64,000 nucleotides of DNA from Halobellus clavatus. GTDB taxonomy: Archaea > Halobacteriota > Halobacteria > Halobacteriales > Haloferacaceae. The DNA is taken from assembly GCF_900107195.1 (NCBI RefSeq), contig NZ_FNPB01000001.1, positions 434,001 to 498,000 on the forward strand, written 5' to 3'. The notes beneath the pieces were generated by a model. It searched no databases. It was not told where the DNA came from and was given only the letters and a program-made list of their open reading frames with translations. A program made the position numbers and the translations under genes. Positions 34,874-43,124 of the stretch are shown here, one piece after another (the stretch's first letter is position 1; each line of letters starts with the position of its first letter).

Positions 34874-35194
34874 CGGACGGCTCGCACGGACCGGCCTCGC
34901 CGGGGGGAGTGTGGTCGCCGCGGGAGTCGGCGCGGCCGTCGCGCTGCTCGTTGGGGCGGCGAGCGGGTGGGCCAGCGGGCTGTCCGTCGCCTTCCTGCCG
35001 CTCGCGTTCGCCGGGAGGACCCGCGCCGTCGTGCTCACCCATCTCCTCGCGGACCCGCTCGGGGCGAGTCGGCGCCCAGCCTCGCGGCGGGGTCGGCGAC
35101 GACTGCCCCCGGCGCAGCGTTTCGGCGGACCGCGTCCTGGTCTCTGTGTTCGTACCGCAAAGAGCTTAAGAGCCTCCGTGGAGTGGCGGAGCGT
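34874..35194. other. Intergenic region with possible decayed membrane-protein fragment
   Basis: One frame (about 34905-35050) encodes a hydrophobic Ala/Val/Gly/Leu-rich stretch (VAAGVGAAVALLVGAASGWA, then LSVAFLPLAFAG) before turning into Arg-rich nonsense. This may be the debris of a transporter gene removed in the same event that gutted the amidohydrolase next door. A TATA-like GAGCTTAAGAG at about 35162-35172 lies 28 bases before the ATG of the relic at 35195. Confidence 0.35.
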
Positions 35195-35365
35195 ATGAAA
35201 CCCGGCCGGTTCATCGTCGAGCGTCTGCGGGCCCCCGAGCGGTACACCGACGAGAGCGAGTTGCGCCAGGACGGCCTGCCCCCGATCCTCGGCGGCGACG
35301 TCGTCCGGCTGTTCGACCACGAGGCGCCGCACGCGCGACTGTTCTCGCAGGTCGTCCAGGCATAA
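35195..35365 (+). pseudogene. Internally deleted amidohydrolase relic, 56 codons
   Basis: The frame starts MKPGRFIVE, identical to the first nine residues of amidohydrolase copy 2. It ends ILGGDVVRLFDHEAPHARLF plus a short tail, which aligns with the last ~25 residues of the full enzymes (ILGGNAVRLFDIEVEDDRMF). About 300 central residues with all metal ligands are gone; the bridging residues RLRAPERYTDESELRQDG are unrelated or degenerate. The leaderless promoter is retained and the TAA stop overlaps the ligase ATG (TAATG). It cannot be an enzyme; it may persist as a leader that keeps the ligase expressed. Confidence 0.75.
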
Positions 35366-36930
35366 TGCACACTCACGCTACCCACGACGTTGCGACGCTC
35401 AAAGAGATCTCGACGATCGCCGCCGAGAACAACCCGAACCGGGTCGCGTTCGCGGACGCGGCAGGGGGTCGGGAGTTGACGTGGTCGGAGTACGACGAGC
35501 GAAGCCGTCGGGCGGCGAACGCACTCTTCGAACACCTCCGACAGGGCGACCGCGTCGCGTTCCTGTGTGAGGCGTCGGTCGATCACGTCACGCTGTGGAA
35601 CGGCGCGCTGAAGGCCGGGGCGATCGTGACGAACCTCCACACCAAGTCCTCGGCGGAGATGATGCGGTACTGCATCGACGAGGTTCGACCCGCGGTGCTG
35701 GTCCTCGACGAGGAGTACGCGGCGTTCTTCGAAGAGCGTGTCGCAGACGAGATCGACACGGATCTGGAGGCGATCGTCACCACAGGCGAACCGCAGGCCG
35801 AGTACGAACAGTCGATCGCGACGTTCCTCGACGGTCGCGACGCCACCGAGCCAGACGTTCGCGTCGAGGCCGACGACGTGGCCGCGATCCTCTGGACCTC
35901 GGGGACCACCGGACGACCGAAGGGCTGGTGTCACACCAACCGGGGGTTGCTCCTGAAAGGAATGAAAGAGCTGGCCCCGCTCCGGATCACGCGGGTCGTT
36001 CGGATGTTGATGGTGTTCTCGCCGTCGTTCGGCGCGTGGTACTCCTCGACGGTCCCCGCGATGCTCACGAACGCGAGTACGTACTTTATGCGCCACTGGG
36101 ATCCCCGGGCCTGTCTCGAACTGATCGACCGGGCGTCGCTGACGAACGCCACCGCCGTCACGACGATGTGGCGGGAGGTGCTCCGAGTCGACGGCATCGA
36201 GGAGTACGACCTGGATTCGCTGCGTACCGTCGGCGTGACCGGCGAACCCGTCGACGAGGCGACGCTGTCGGCGATCCGCGAGCAGATCTGCGACTACCTG
36301 ATCAACGGCTACGCCGCCACCGAAGTGGTCGCGACGTCGATCCACGATCCCGAGATGCGCGGGCAGCGACGCAAAAGCGTCGGCAAACCGGTCGCCGGAA
36401 CGCAGGTCAAGGTGATCGAGGATGGCGGCGGTCTCGACGACGAACTCCCGCCGGGCGAGACCGGCGAGATCGTGATCAAGGGCGAGGACTGCGCCGTCTG
36501 GGCCTGGGGAGACACCGAGAAGACCGAATCCGCGTTCGAGGACGGGTGGTGGTTCTCGGGTGACCTCGGCTACAAGGACGAGGACGGCTACCTCTTCTTG
36601 GAGGGCCGGTCCGACTTTATGATCAAATCGAAGGGAGTGAAGGTGTTCCCCAGTCCGATCGAGGAGCGGCTCACGGAGCACCCGAGCGTCTCCGAAGCGG
36701 CCGTCGTCGGCGTCGACGACGAGGAGTACGGACAAATGGTGACTGCGATCGTCGCCCGGGGAGACGACGGCGTCACGAGCGAAGATTTAGACGAGTGGTG
36801 TCTCGAGAGCGACGAGATCGCGCGGTTCGAGCGGCCCCGCGAATACTACTTCGTCGATGGATCGCTCCCACGGACGGCGAGCGGGAAACTCGACCGGATG
36901 GACGCCGAGGCGATGATCGACGACGAGTGA
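35365..36930 (+). CDS. Class I adenylate-forming acyl-CoA ligase, module copy 2
   Basis: A 521-residue ligase whose ATG overlaps the stop of the amidohydrolase relic. Motifs are A3 WTSGTTGRPKGWCHTNRG, A5 INGYAATEVVATS, A7 WWFSGDLGYKDEDGYLFLEG, A8 GRSDFMIKSKGVKV, and the C-terminal lysine in RTASGKLDRMD. It shares the unusual VAFLCEASVDHVTLWNGALK and SPSFGAWYSSTVPAML segments with copies 3 and 4. It probably makes acyl-CoA from a polar carboxylic acid. It is the only ligase here without an intact amidohydrolase partner directly in front, so it may rely on paralogues in trans. Confidence 0.88.
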   Translation: MHTHATHDVATLKEISTIAAENNPNRVAFADAAGGRELTWSEYDERSRRAANALFEHLRQGDRVAFLCEASVDHVTLWNGALKAGAIVTNLHTKSSAEMMRYCIDEVRPAVLVLDEEYAAFFEERVADEIDTDLEAIVTTGEPQAEYEQSIATFLDGRDATEPDVRVEADDVAAILWTSGTTGRPKGWCHTNRGLLLKGMKELAPLRITRVVRMLMVFSPSFGAWYSSTVPAMLTNASTYFMRHWDPRACLELIDRASLTNATAVTTMWREVLRVDGIEEYDLDSLRTVGVTGEPVDEATLSAIREQICDYLINGYAATEVVATSIHDPEMRGQRRKSVGKPVAGTQVKVIEDGGGLDDELPPGETGEIVIKGEDCAVWAWGDTEKTESAFEDGWWFSGDLGYKDEDGYLFLEGRSDFMIKSKGVKVFPSPIEERLTEHPSVSEAAVVGVDDEEYGQMVTAIVARGDDGVTSEDLDEWCLESDEIARFERPREYYFVDGSLPRTASGKLDRMDAEAMIDDE

Positions 36931-37290
36931 GGGGCCATCGCAAGTGATCGGCGATCCGATCCACGTCGAGATCGTGCGTTCCGACGTTTCGTCCCGGCGT
37001 TTCGCCGGTGTTCGATGCGTTCCGTCTGTTACACGCGCGGGGTTTCGTCTCGGCACAGAGACGGGTGCCCGTCCGCCGACTGCGACGACCGAAAGAGCGT
37101 CTCGGTCGACGACGAAAACGACCCGAAGACAGACCACGAGAGCGCGCGCTCAGAGATATTTTATGATACAAAATCCGGATCCGACGCTCGCAGCTCGACC
37201 GGAGTCGGTCAGGGCAGACGAGCAGCGATAGTAACACGTGTACGTTTGGTATAGTTATTCCAGTAGCCGGCCGGTACCGGCGGACAGCCC
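36931..37290. other. 360-bp intergenic region, convergent genes
   Basis: The ligase (plus strand) and the IclR gene (minus strand) converge here. I see no supported gene and no RNA gene. Local AT-rich patches (AGATATTTTATGATAC near 37155 and GTATAGTTATTCC near 37250) could contain terminators. Confidence 0.5.
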
Positions 37291-38055
37291 TCAGGAGTAC
37301 GTGAGTCTGAGTTCGATCAGATTCGCGACGTTCTTGATCTGACTGACGTACTCCTCGCGGTCCTCGTCGCTGTCGATGCGGTTTTTCGGGACCGAGAGGC
37401 TGATCGCACCCGCAACCGCGCCCGCTTCGGTGAGGATCGGAGCGCCGATGCACCGCAGGCCCCGCCAGTTCTCCTCGTCGTCGAAGGCGTGCCCACGCTC
37501 TTCGATCTGGTCGAGTTCGGCGGACAGTTCGGCCCTGTCGGTGATCGTATTCTCCGTGATTGCGGGGAGTCCGCGATGATCGATGATCGCCTCGATTCGC
37601 TCGTCTGGGAGGTGCGCCAGAATCGCCTTCCCGAGCGCCGAGTTGTGCAGCGTGACCTGACTTCCGACGTGAGTGTCGATGTCGACGGCGCTTTCGCCCT
37701 TAGCTCGATGGAGGACGACTGCCAAGCCCCGTTCGTGCGTCGCGAGCGTCGCCAACTCCCCGGTGTCGGCCGCCAGTTGGTCGACGTTCGGCTTCGCCGC
37801 CTCGTACAACGGCTCGTCGTTCCTGAGAACCCCACCGACGTTGAGGAACTTGAGACTCAGCCGGTACGTGTCGCCCTCCTTCACCACGTACTCGTGTTCT
37901 CGGAGCGTACTCAGGTGGTTGTGCACCGTGCTGTTGTGCAGTTCGACGTCCGCCGCCAGCGTCTGGAGGGTGGCCGAGCGGAGTCGCTTCAGCGACTCGA
38001 CGATGGCCACCGTCTTCTCCAGAGATTTGATCGGGTGATTTGCTTTCTCGGTCAT
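37291..38055 (-). CDS. IclR-family transcriptional regulator
   Basis: A 254-residue IclR protein starting MTEKANHPIKSLEKTVAIVE at 38055. The N-terminal winged HTH (about 10-70: LQTLAADVELHNSTVHNHLS) is followed by the effector-binding GAF-like domain, with NSALGKAILAHLP, GLRCIGAPILTEAGAVAGAI and SLSVPKNRI typical of the family. IclR proteins sense small organic acids (glyoxylate, pyruvate and aromatic acids among them) and control catabolic operons. It is divergent from malate synthase, with a strong palindrome between them, so regulation of aceB and wider island genes is likely. Confidence 0.9.
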   Translation of the reverse strand: MTEKANHPIKSLEKTVAIVESLKRLRSATLQTLAADVELHNSTVHNHLSTLREHEYVVKEGDTYRLSLKFLNVGGVLRNDEPLYEAAKPNVDQLAADTGELATLATHERGLAVVLHRAKGESAVDIDTHVGSQVTLHNSALGKAILAHLPDERIEAIIDHRGLPAITENTITDRAELSAELDQIEERGHAFDDEENWRGLRCIGAPILTEAGAVAGAISLSVPKNRIDSDEDREEYVSQIKNVANLIELRLTYS

Positions 38056-38205
38056 ACCACAGCCCACCGCGGGCGGACACATTAGTTTTTACATTAGAAA
38101 ATCTGAACGTTCCGGGTTCGAAACAGTAGTCTGTCCGGAGGAAAGCCTTCATATCGGCCATAGTGTACCGAAATCAGCCACGGATCACGACGCTATTGGG
38201 CGGAC

Positions 38206-38226
38206 AAATTTGGTGTCACTAAATTT
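38206..38226. promoter_or_regulatory. Operator-like palindrome between iclR and aceB
   Basis: A 21-bp near-perfect inverted repeat with half-sites AAATTTGGTG and CACTAAATTT around a central T; nine of ten base pairs match. It is AT-rich at both ends in GC-rich DNA. It lies 94 bases before the aceB start and about 150 before the iclR start, where IclR-type operators are expected. The aceB TATA-like ACTTTTAATAAG is centred near 38288. Confidence 0.55.
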
Positions 38227-38319
38227 CGCCACACCCGACGCGCAAACGGCGAGCCGCCGGGAGACTGCCGGTCGGCGCAGTACTTTTAATAAGATTCGTG
38301 GAGTGGTTCGAGGTGGATT

Positions 38320-39636
38320 ATGAGTCTCGACACCACTGACAGGCACTACGAGCGCGAGTTCGTACGGACGTTCTTCACGTCGCCGACGGCCGTGGAAGGT
38401 GAAGACGACTCGGCGAAGATGCTCCGGAGCGCGGCGCAGCTTCGGGGGATGCAAGCGCCCGACGTCTGGGTCCCGGACAACGAGGACGCCACTGCCCCGT
38501 CGATGCGCGCGGAGGGGATCGGAAACATCATCGACGTCGTCGCCGAGCACGGTGCGGATTTCCCTGGTGAGATCCACCCGCGGGTCGTCTGGCACCGCGA
38601 GGATCCGGCGCTCCGCTATCAGGGGTTCCAGCAAATGCTGCGGATTGCCACGGACGACAGCGACGCGATCGAGCACCTCGACGGGTTCGTCATCCCGGAA
38701 GTTGGCGACATCGACGACTGGAAGAAGGCCGACGAGTTCCTCACTATCGTCGAACACGAGGCCGGCCTCGAGACGGGCTCGCTCTCGATGTCCGTGATCG
38801 TCGAGTCCGGCGAGGCCGAGTTGGCGCTCGGAGACCTCCGCGCGGAGATGGGGAAACCCGCGAACAACCTCGAACGGCTGTTCCTGCTCGTCGACGGCGA
38901 AGTCGACTACACCAAGGATATGCGTGCGATGACGCGCACCGGCGGACTGCCGCCGTGGCCGGAACTCCGGCACAACACCTCCCGCGGGGCCAGCGCGGCC
39001 GGACTGATCGCCGTCGACGGCCCCTACGACGACATCCGTGACGAGGCGGGCTACCTCGCCCGGATGCGTGAGAACCGCGAGAAGGGGATGACGGGGATCT
39101 GGTCGCTGACGCCCGGCCAGGTCGTCGCGGCGAACACCGCGCCGCTCCCGCCCGAGGACGGCAGTTGGCTGTTGGAAGTCGACGGCGAGGAGATCGACCT
39201 CACGGAGGCGGACGGGAACCACGTCTACGACGGCGACGCGGTCGCCATCGAAAAGGCCGGCGAGGACGACTACGTGCTGTCGACCGGGAGCGACACACGC
39301 GAACTCGACGCGGACGAACTCCGCGAGGAAGTCGTGAATATGGCGGCGTACGTCCCCGGGATGGACGACATTGTCGACTCGATGGAGGAGTTCGAGGCCG
39401 CCAAGGAGGCCGGTCGCGGCGCGATCGCGATGACGCAGTCGGCGACGCTCGTGATCGACGGCGTGGAGATCGAGATCAGCAGGGACCGGATGTGGGACGA
39501 GGCGACCTACCAGGCCGCACAGACCCCGATCACGCTCTTCCAGGACGTCTACGAGCACCGGCCCGACCAGCACGAGGCACTCGAGGAGATGTACGGCGAG
39601 GACGTCGTCGAGCGCGCGACGGCCGTCGGCTCCTGA
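38320..39636 (+). CDS. aceB: Malate synthase, haloarchaeal type
   Basis: A 438-residue protein closely matching the haloarchaeal malate synthase characterised in Haloferax volcanii, a CitE/HpcH-like TIM barrel (isoform H) distinct from bacterial MS-A/MS-G. Conserved segments include FVRTFFTSPTAVEGEDDSAK, QAPDVWVPDNEDATAPSMR, FVIPEVGDIDDWKKADEF, LRHNTSRGASAAGLIAVDGP and the C-terminal MWDEATYQAAQTPITLFQDV. It condenses glyoxylate with acetyl-CoA to malate. Isocitrate lyase, its usual neighbour, is absent here, so glyoxylate is expected from island catabolism rather than from isocitrate. It has a leaderless promoter and a divergent IclR gene. Confidence 0.95.
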   Translation: MSLDTTDRHYEREFVRTFFTSPTAVEGEDDSAKMLRSAAQLRGMQAPDVWVPDNEDATAPSMRAEGIGNIIDVVAEHGADFPGEIHPRVVWHREDPALRYQGFQQMLRIATDDSDAIEHLDGFVIPEVGDIDDWKKADEFLTIVEHEAGLETGSLSMSVIVESGEAELALGDLRAEMGKPANNLERLFLLVDGEVDYTKDMRAMTRTGGLPPWPELRHNTSRGASAAGLIAVDGPYDDIRDEAGYLARMRENREKGMTGIWSLTPGQVVAANTAPLPPEDGSWLLEVDGEEIDLTEADGNHVYDGDAVAIEKAGEDDYVLSTGSDTRELDADELREEVVNMAAYVPGMDDIVDSMEEFEAAKEAGRGAIAMTQSATLVIDGVEIEISRDRMWDEATYQAAQTPITLFQDVYEHRPDQHEALEEMYGEDVVERATAVGS

Positions 39637-39734
39637 GCGCGGCGGCGAAACGCGGCGTTCCGTCGCGTTCCGGGGCGGAACGGTGTTCCGGTCGCGGCGG
39701 GAGCGTGGCGGTTTCAGCCCGGTCGCGATCGGGG

Positions 39735-40457
39735 TTACGCGTCGCCGGCGACGACCTCGTTTCGGAGGGTGCCAACGCCCTCGTAGGTGATCTCGACCTC
39801 GTCGCCCGGTTCGATCAGGCCCGGGTTCGCCGGACTGCCGAAGGCGACGACGTCGCCGGGGTGGAAGGTGAACCGCTGTGAGAGGAACGACACGATCTCG
39901 CTGGGACCAAACAGCATCAGTTCGGTGTTCGCATCCTGCCGGACCTCGCCGTTGATCGTCGTCTCTATGTCGATGGCCGACGGATCGAGATCGGTCTCGA
40001 TCCACGGGCCCAGCGGCCCCGATCCGTCGAAGGCCTTCCGGGCGGTCCGACCGCCCTGATCGAGGGCGTCGACGTCGTTCATCATCGTGTACCCGCGGAC
40101 GACCTGGGGGACCTCGTCGACGGCGACATCGCGGCACCGCTCGTCGATCACGGCCGCGAGTTCGCCAGCGTAGGTGAGTTCGTCCGTCCAGTCGGGATAC
40201 CGGATCGGCGCACCGGGCCCTGCGAGCGAGGTTCGAGGTTTGATGAAGAAGTCCGGTTCGTCTGGCCGCTCGTAGTCCATCTGGTCCAGCGTCTCTGCGT
40301 AGTTCCGTCCGACGCAGTACATCGCCGACGGCGCGCAAGGGGCGACGAGCGAGCCGTCCCGTCCCACGACGTACTCGCCGTCGTCGGCGACGAGGACGCC
40401 ATCGCTGTAGCGGCCGCGAACGATTCCGTCTGGCGTCTGCATCCGCGCGAGTCGCAT
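39735..40457 (-). CDS. Fumarylacetoacetate hydrolase (FAH) family protein, divergent active site
   Basis: A 240-residue FAH-fold protein with YCVGRNYAETL, PDFFIKPRTSLAGPGAPIRY, the metal region LTYAGELAAVID, and GYTMMNDVDALDQ. Normal family members have E-x-E in the metal motif (YExEL) and NDVSARD; here the first Glu is Ala and the Arg is Leu. Typical activities are acylpyruvate hydrolysis, oxaloacetate decarboxylation or 2-hydroxyhepta-diene-dioate isomerisation. The changes may alter chemistry or metal use. It is divergent from the ABC substrate-binding protein gene, sharing its control region, so both may be induced together. Confidence 0.82.
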   Translation of the reverse strand: MRLARMQTPDGIVRGRYSDGVLVADDGEYVVGRDGSLVAPCAPSAMYCVGRNYAETLDQMDYERPDEPDFFIKPRTSLAGPGAPIRYPDWTDELTYAGELAAVIDERCRDVAVDEVPQVVRGYTMMNDVDALDQGGRTARKAFDGSGPLGPWIETDLDPSAIDIETTINGEVRQDANTELMLFGPSEIVSFLSQRFTFHPGDVVAFGSPANPGLIEPGDEVEITYEGVGTLRNEVVAGDA

Positions 40458-40583
40458 ATCGGACGGTCACGGAGCCGAAATAAATGTCTACTGTCCTGCG
40501 TCGACCGGTCGCGGTATCGATTCGTTCGGGCCGAGCATCGACCGTCGGTGATCGATCCAGTGGCAGACTCGCGATAAGTGTAA

Positions 40584-40608
40584 AAAATTATAATAAATCT
40601 TTTAATAT
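40584..40608 (+). promoter_or_regulatory. AT-rich promoter of the substrate-binding protein gene
   Basis: A 25-base AT-only-like stretch containing TTATAATAAATC and TTTTAATATG. The second box is centred about 26 bases before the ATG at 40629, supporting that start over the in-frame GTG at 40611. Confidence 0.5.
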
Positions 40609-40628
40609 GCGTGTCTTGTTCATCAACG

Positions 40629-42092
40629 ATGAAGATGGTTCGATACCTAGATACTGTCTCCCGACGTGACGCACTCAAGGCCGTCGGTGGCGCGTCGACC
40701 GTCGGGATCGGCGCGTTAGCGGGGTGCTCAGGAAACGGGGGCGATGATACCGAGACCAGCGGGGGTGGCGACAGTACCACGAGTAGTGGGACATCCGCCT
40801 CGACCGATAACGGGATGCCCGACCTCTCGGGTGAGGACATTCACTTCATCACCGTCGCACAGGTCGACAACATTCAGGAACTGTGGCGGAGCATCGCCTC
40901 GGACTTCGAGGACGCTACCGGGGCGAATATGGAGGTCGAGTTCGTGACGACCGGGGTCAGCAGCCTCGATCGGATCATCCAGTTGATCCAGGCGGGCGAC
41001 CCGCCGGAGGTCAGTATCCAGTCGTTCGGGGAGGCGATGATCCTCCGGAACCGTGGCGTGCTCACGCCCCTCAGCGGCACCTACGACCGGGTGGCCGAGT
41101 CCCTCGGGGACGCGACCGACGTCGTCCAGAACATCATCGAGGTCGAGGGCGAGCGGTGGATGCTGCCGTTCCTCCACAACATCTCGACGTTCAGCTACCG
41201 GAGCGACCTCAGCGACACCGTCCCCGACACGTGGGAGAAGGCCACGCAGTACGCCCGCGAGGTCGATCAGATGGACAGCGACATCCGCGGCACGTACGTG
41301 CCGATTATGACCGGCAGCGCCTCGACGGTCCGGTTCCTCGCGTGGTTCTGGATGAACGGCGGCTCGATCACCGAGTGGGAGGACGACCGCGTCAGGATCA
41401 ATATGGGCGACGACCCCTACCGCGGACGGGTGATCGAGATGCTGAACTTCTTCGCCGACCGCCAGCAGTACTCGCCGCCGGGCGAGGGCTCGGGGTGGGC
41501 GACCACGCAGAACATTCTCCAGTCCGAGCAGGCCGCGAGTACGTGGTACGCCGGCGTCCGAACGAAGAACGCGGCGATCCGGAACGATCGGCCGTTCGCA
41601 GAGGACATCGAGCTCGTGCCGGGGATGCCTGCCAAGCGGCGCGACGACGCCGCCGAGGGCAGTGCGGAGGGCTTCGTCGCCTACGAGAACGCCAACACCG
41701 AGGCGGCGAAGGCGTTCATCAGGTACGCGACGAACCAGGAGTTCGTGACTAACCTCCTCCTGGAACTGTCGCCGGTGCAGAACATTCCGTCGTGGCCCAC
41801 GGTCAAGCAGAGCGACCGGTACCGCGAGGGCATCTTCTCGACGGACCTGTTCCAGCAGGGGTGGACCGAAGAGCAGTTCAACTCCTACCAGGACGAGGCC
41901 TTCTCGAAGCTCACGCACAAGACGGTGGAGGCCGGGACGACCGAGCCGCCGAACCCCTACACCTCGGTGTACTACTCCGAGCCGATCTGGAACCTCCAAA
42001 ACGACGTGTTGCTCAACGACGAGAACCCAGCGGACGTCATCGACGGGCGGATCGAAGAGCTCCGGCAGGTCGCCGAAGACGCACAGGGCTGA
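40629..42092 (+). CDS. ABC transporter substrate-binding lipoprotein, carbohydrate-uptake type
   Basis: A 487-residue extracellular solute-binding protein. The N-terminal Tat-like SRRDALKAVGGASTVGIGA leads to a lipobox LAGC (C33), then a Ser/Thr/Gly linker to about residue 60. The mature protein has the family-1 pattern: MEVEFVTTGVSSLDRIIQLI, QAGDPPEVSIQSF, and a C-terminal PVQNIPSWPTVKQSDR region. It should bind the imported substrate outside the cell. Its permease and ATPase genes lie downstream on the opposite strand (42252-45394), a convergent layout. Ligands of this family include sugars, glycerol-3-phosphate and other polyols. Confidence 0.87.
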   Translation: MKMVRYLDTVSRRDALKAVGGASTVGIGALAGCSGNGGDDTETSGGGDSTTSSGTSASTDNGMPDLSGEDIHFITVAQVDNIQELWRSIASDFEDATGANMEVEFVTTGVSSLDRIIQLIQAGDPPEVSIQSFGEAMILRNRGVLTPLSGTYDRVAESLGDATDVVQNIIEVEGERWMLPFLHNISTFSYRSDLSDTVPDTWEKATQYAREVDQMDSDIRGTYVPIMTGSASTVRFLAWFWMNGGSITEWEDDRVRINMGDDPYRGRVIEMLNFFADRQQYSPPGEGSGWATTQNILQSEQAASTWYAGVRTKNAAIRNDRPFAEDIELVPGMPAKRRDDAAEGSAEGFVAYENANTEAAKAFIRYATNQEFVTNLLLELSPVQNIPSWPTVKQSDRYREGIFSTDLFQQGWTEEQFNSYQDEAFSKLTHKTVEAGTTEPPNPYTSVYYSEPIWNLQNDVLLNDENPADVIDGRIEELRQVAEDAQG

Positions 42093-42251
42093 GCCGCTCC
42101 GCGTTGGGGATCCTTCTCAATCACCCGAATTCGTGTTTGCCGTCTCTCGAACCGCGGTAGCGACGTGATCGCCACTCGGAGGGCATCGCGAAGCGAGTTG
42201 CATCCCGAGAGTGCTGGAGCGCCGCGAAAACAGCCGGCCGTGAGCGCCCGT

Positions 42252-43124
42252 TCAGATGCGCGTGGCGCGGAACCCGCGCAGGATGTACTTCTGCAGGTAG
42301 TAGACGAAGGCGAAGGTCGGCAACACCAGCATCGTCGACGCCGCCATAATCTGCCCCCAGAGGACGGACTCCTGCTGGGTGAAGCTGTACAGCCCGAGCG
42401 TGAGCACCCACTTCGAGTTGCTCGTGAGCAGGACCGTCGGAATCGTGTACGCGCCCCAGGCGATGGCGAACGAGAAGATGGCCACAGCGATCATTCCCGG
42501 CTTCGCCAGCGGGAGGGCGATCTCGTAGAATGCCTGGAACCGCGAGCAGCCGATGATCCGGGCGGATTCCTCATAGGAGTACGGCACCGTCTGGAAGAAC
42601 TGCCACATCAGCCACAGCGAGAAGGGAAGCGTCGTCGCAGTCTGGGCAATGATGACGCCAGGCAGGCTGTTGATGATCCCGATCTGCCGCCAGAAGATGA
42701 ACATCGGGATCGAGAGCAGGATCGGCGGGAACATATACCCGAAGAGGATGACCCGCGCGAACGTCTTCTTGAACGGGATGTCGAGCCGCGCGAGGCCGTA
42801 GCCGCCAAGCGTCGCCGCGACGGTGGTCAGGCCCACGACGCCCGCGGCGAGGAAGATCGTGTTACGGTACCACAGCAGCACGTCGGTTTCCAGCACCGAC
42901 CGATACGTTTCGAGCGTGACGTCAGTCGGTACCAGCGGATTCGGGAGCGAAAACAACCCCTCCGGGGACATCAGCGAGGTCGCGACCATCCAGTAGATGG
43001 GGAACAGGATCAACACGAGGCCGATCGACAGCACCAGATTCAGCGCCCAGTTGTAGTACTTCTCCCGCTGACTGTACGGGAGCCGATACCAGAACTCCAT
43101 CGGCGTCGCGGCGTCGCTGCTCAT
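42252..43124 (-). CDS. ABC transporter permease, MalG/UgpE-like
   Basis: A 290-residue inner permease subunit with six predicted membrane helices. The EAA coupling loop is EESARIIGCSRFQAFYEIAL, followed by PLAKPGMIAVAIF. The N-terminal segment MSSDAATPMEFWYRLPYSQR precedes the first helix. It starts inside the last bases of the MalF-like gene (4-base overlap), so the two are coupled and form the heterodimeric channel. The order on the minus strand is ATPase, MalF-like, MalG-like. Confidence 0.9.
   Translation of the reverse strand: MSSDAATPMEFWYRLPYSQREKYYNWALNLVLSIGLVLILFPIYWMVATSLMSPEGLFSLPNPLVPTDVTLETYRSVLETDVLLWYRNTIFLAAGVVGLTTVAATLGGYGLARLDIPFKKTFARVILFGYMFPPILLSIPMFIFWRQIGIINSLPGVIIAQTATTLPFSLWLMWQFFQTVPYSYEESARIIGCSRFQAFYEIALPLAKPGMIAVAIFSFAIAWGAYTIPTVLLTSNSKWVLTLGLYSFTQQESVLWGQIMAASTMLVLPTFAFVYYLQKYILRGFRATRI

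Noticed and set aside
32561-35332. 923-codon minus-strand frame over GMC oxidase 2
   Set aside because: Antisense to a strong GMC enzyme and out of frame with the FAD/Fe-S oxidase; low-complexity Ser/Thr/Arg composition.
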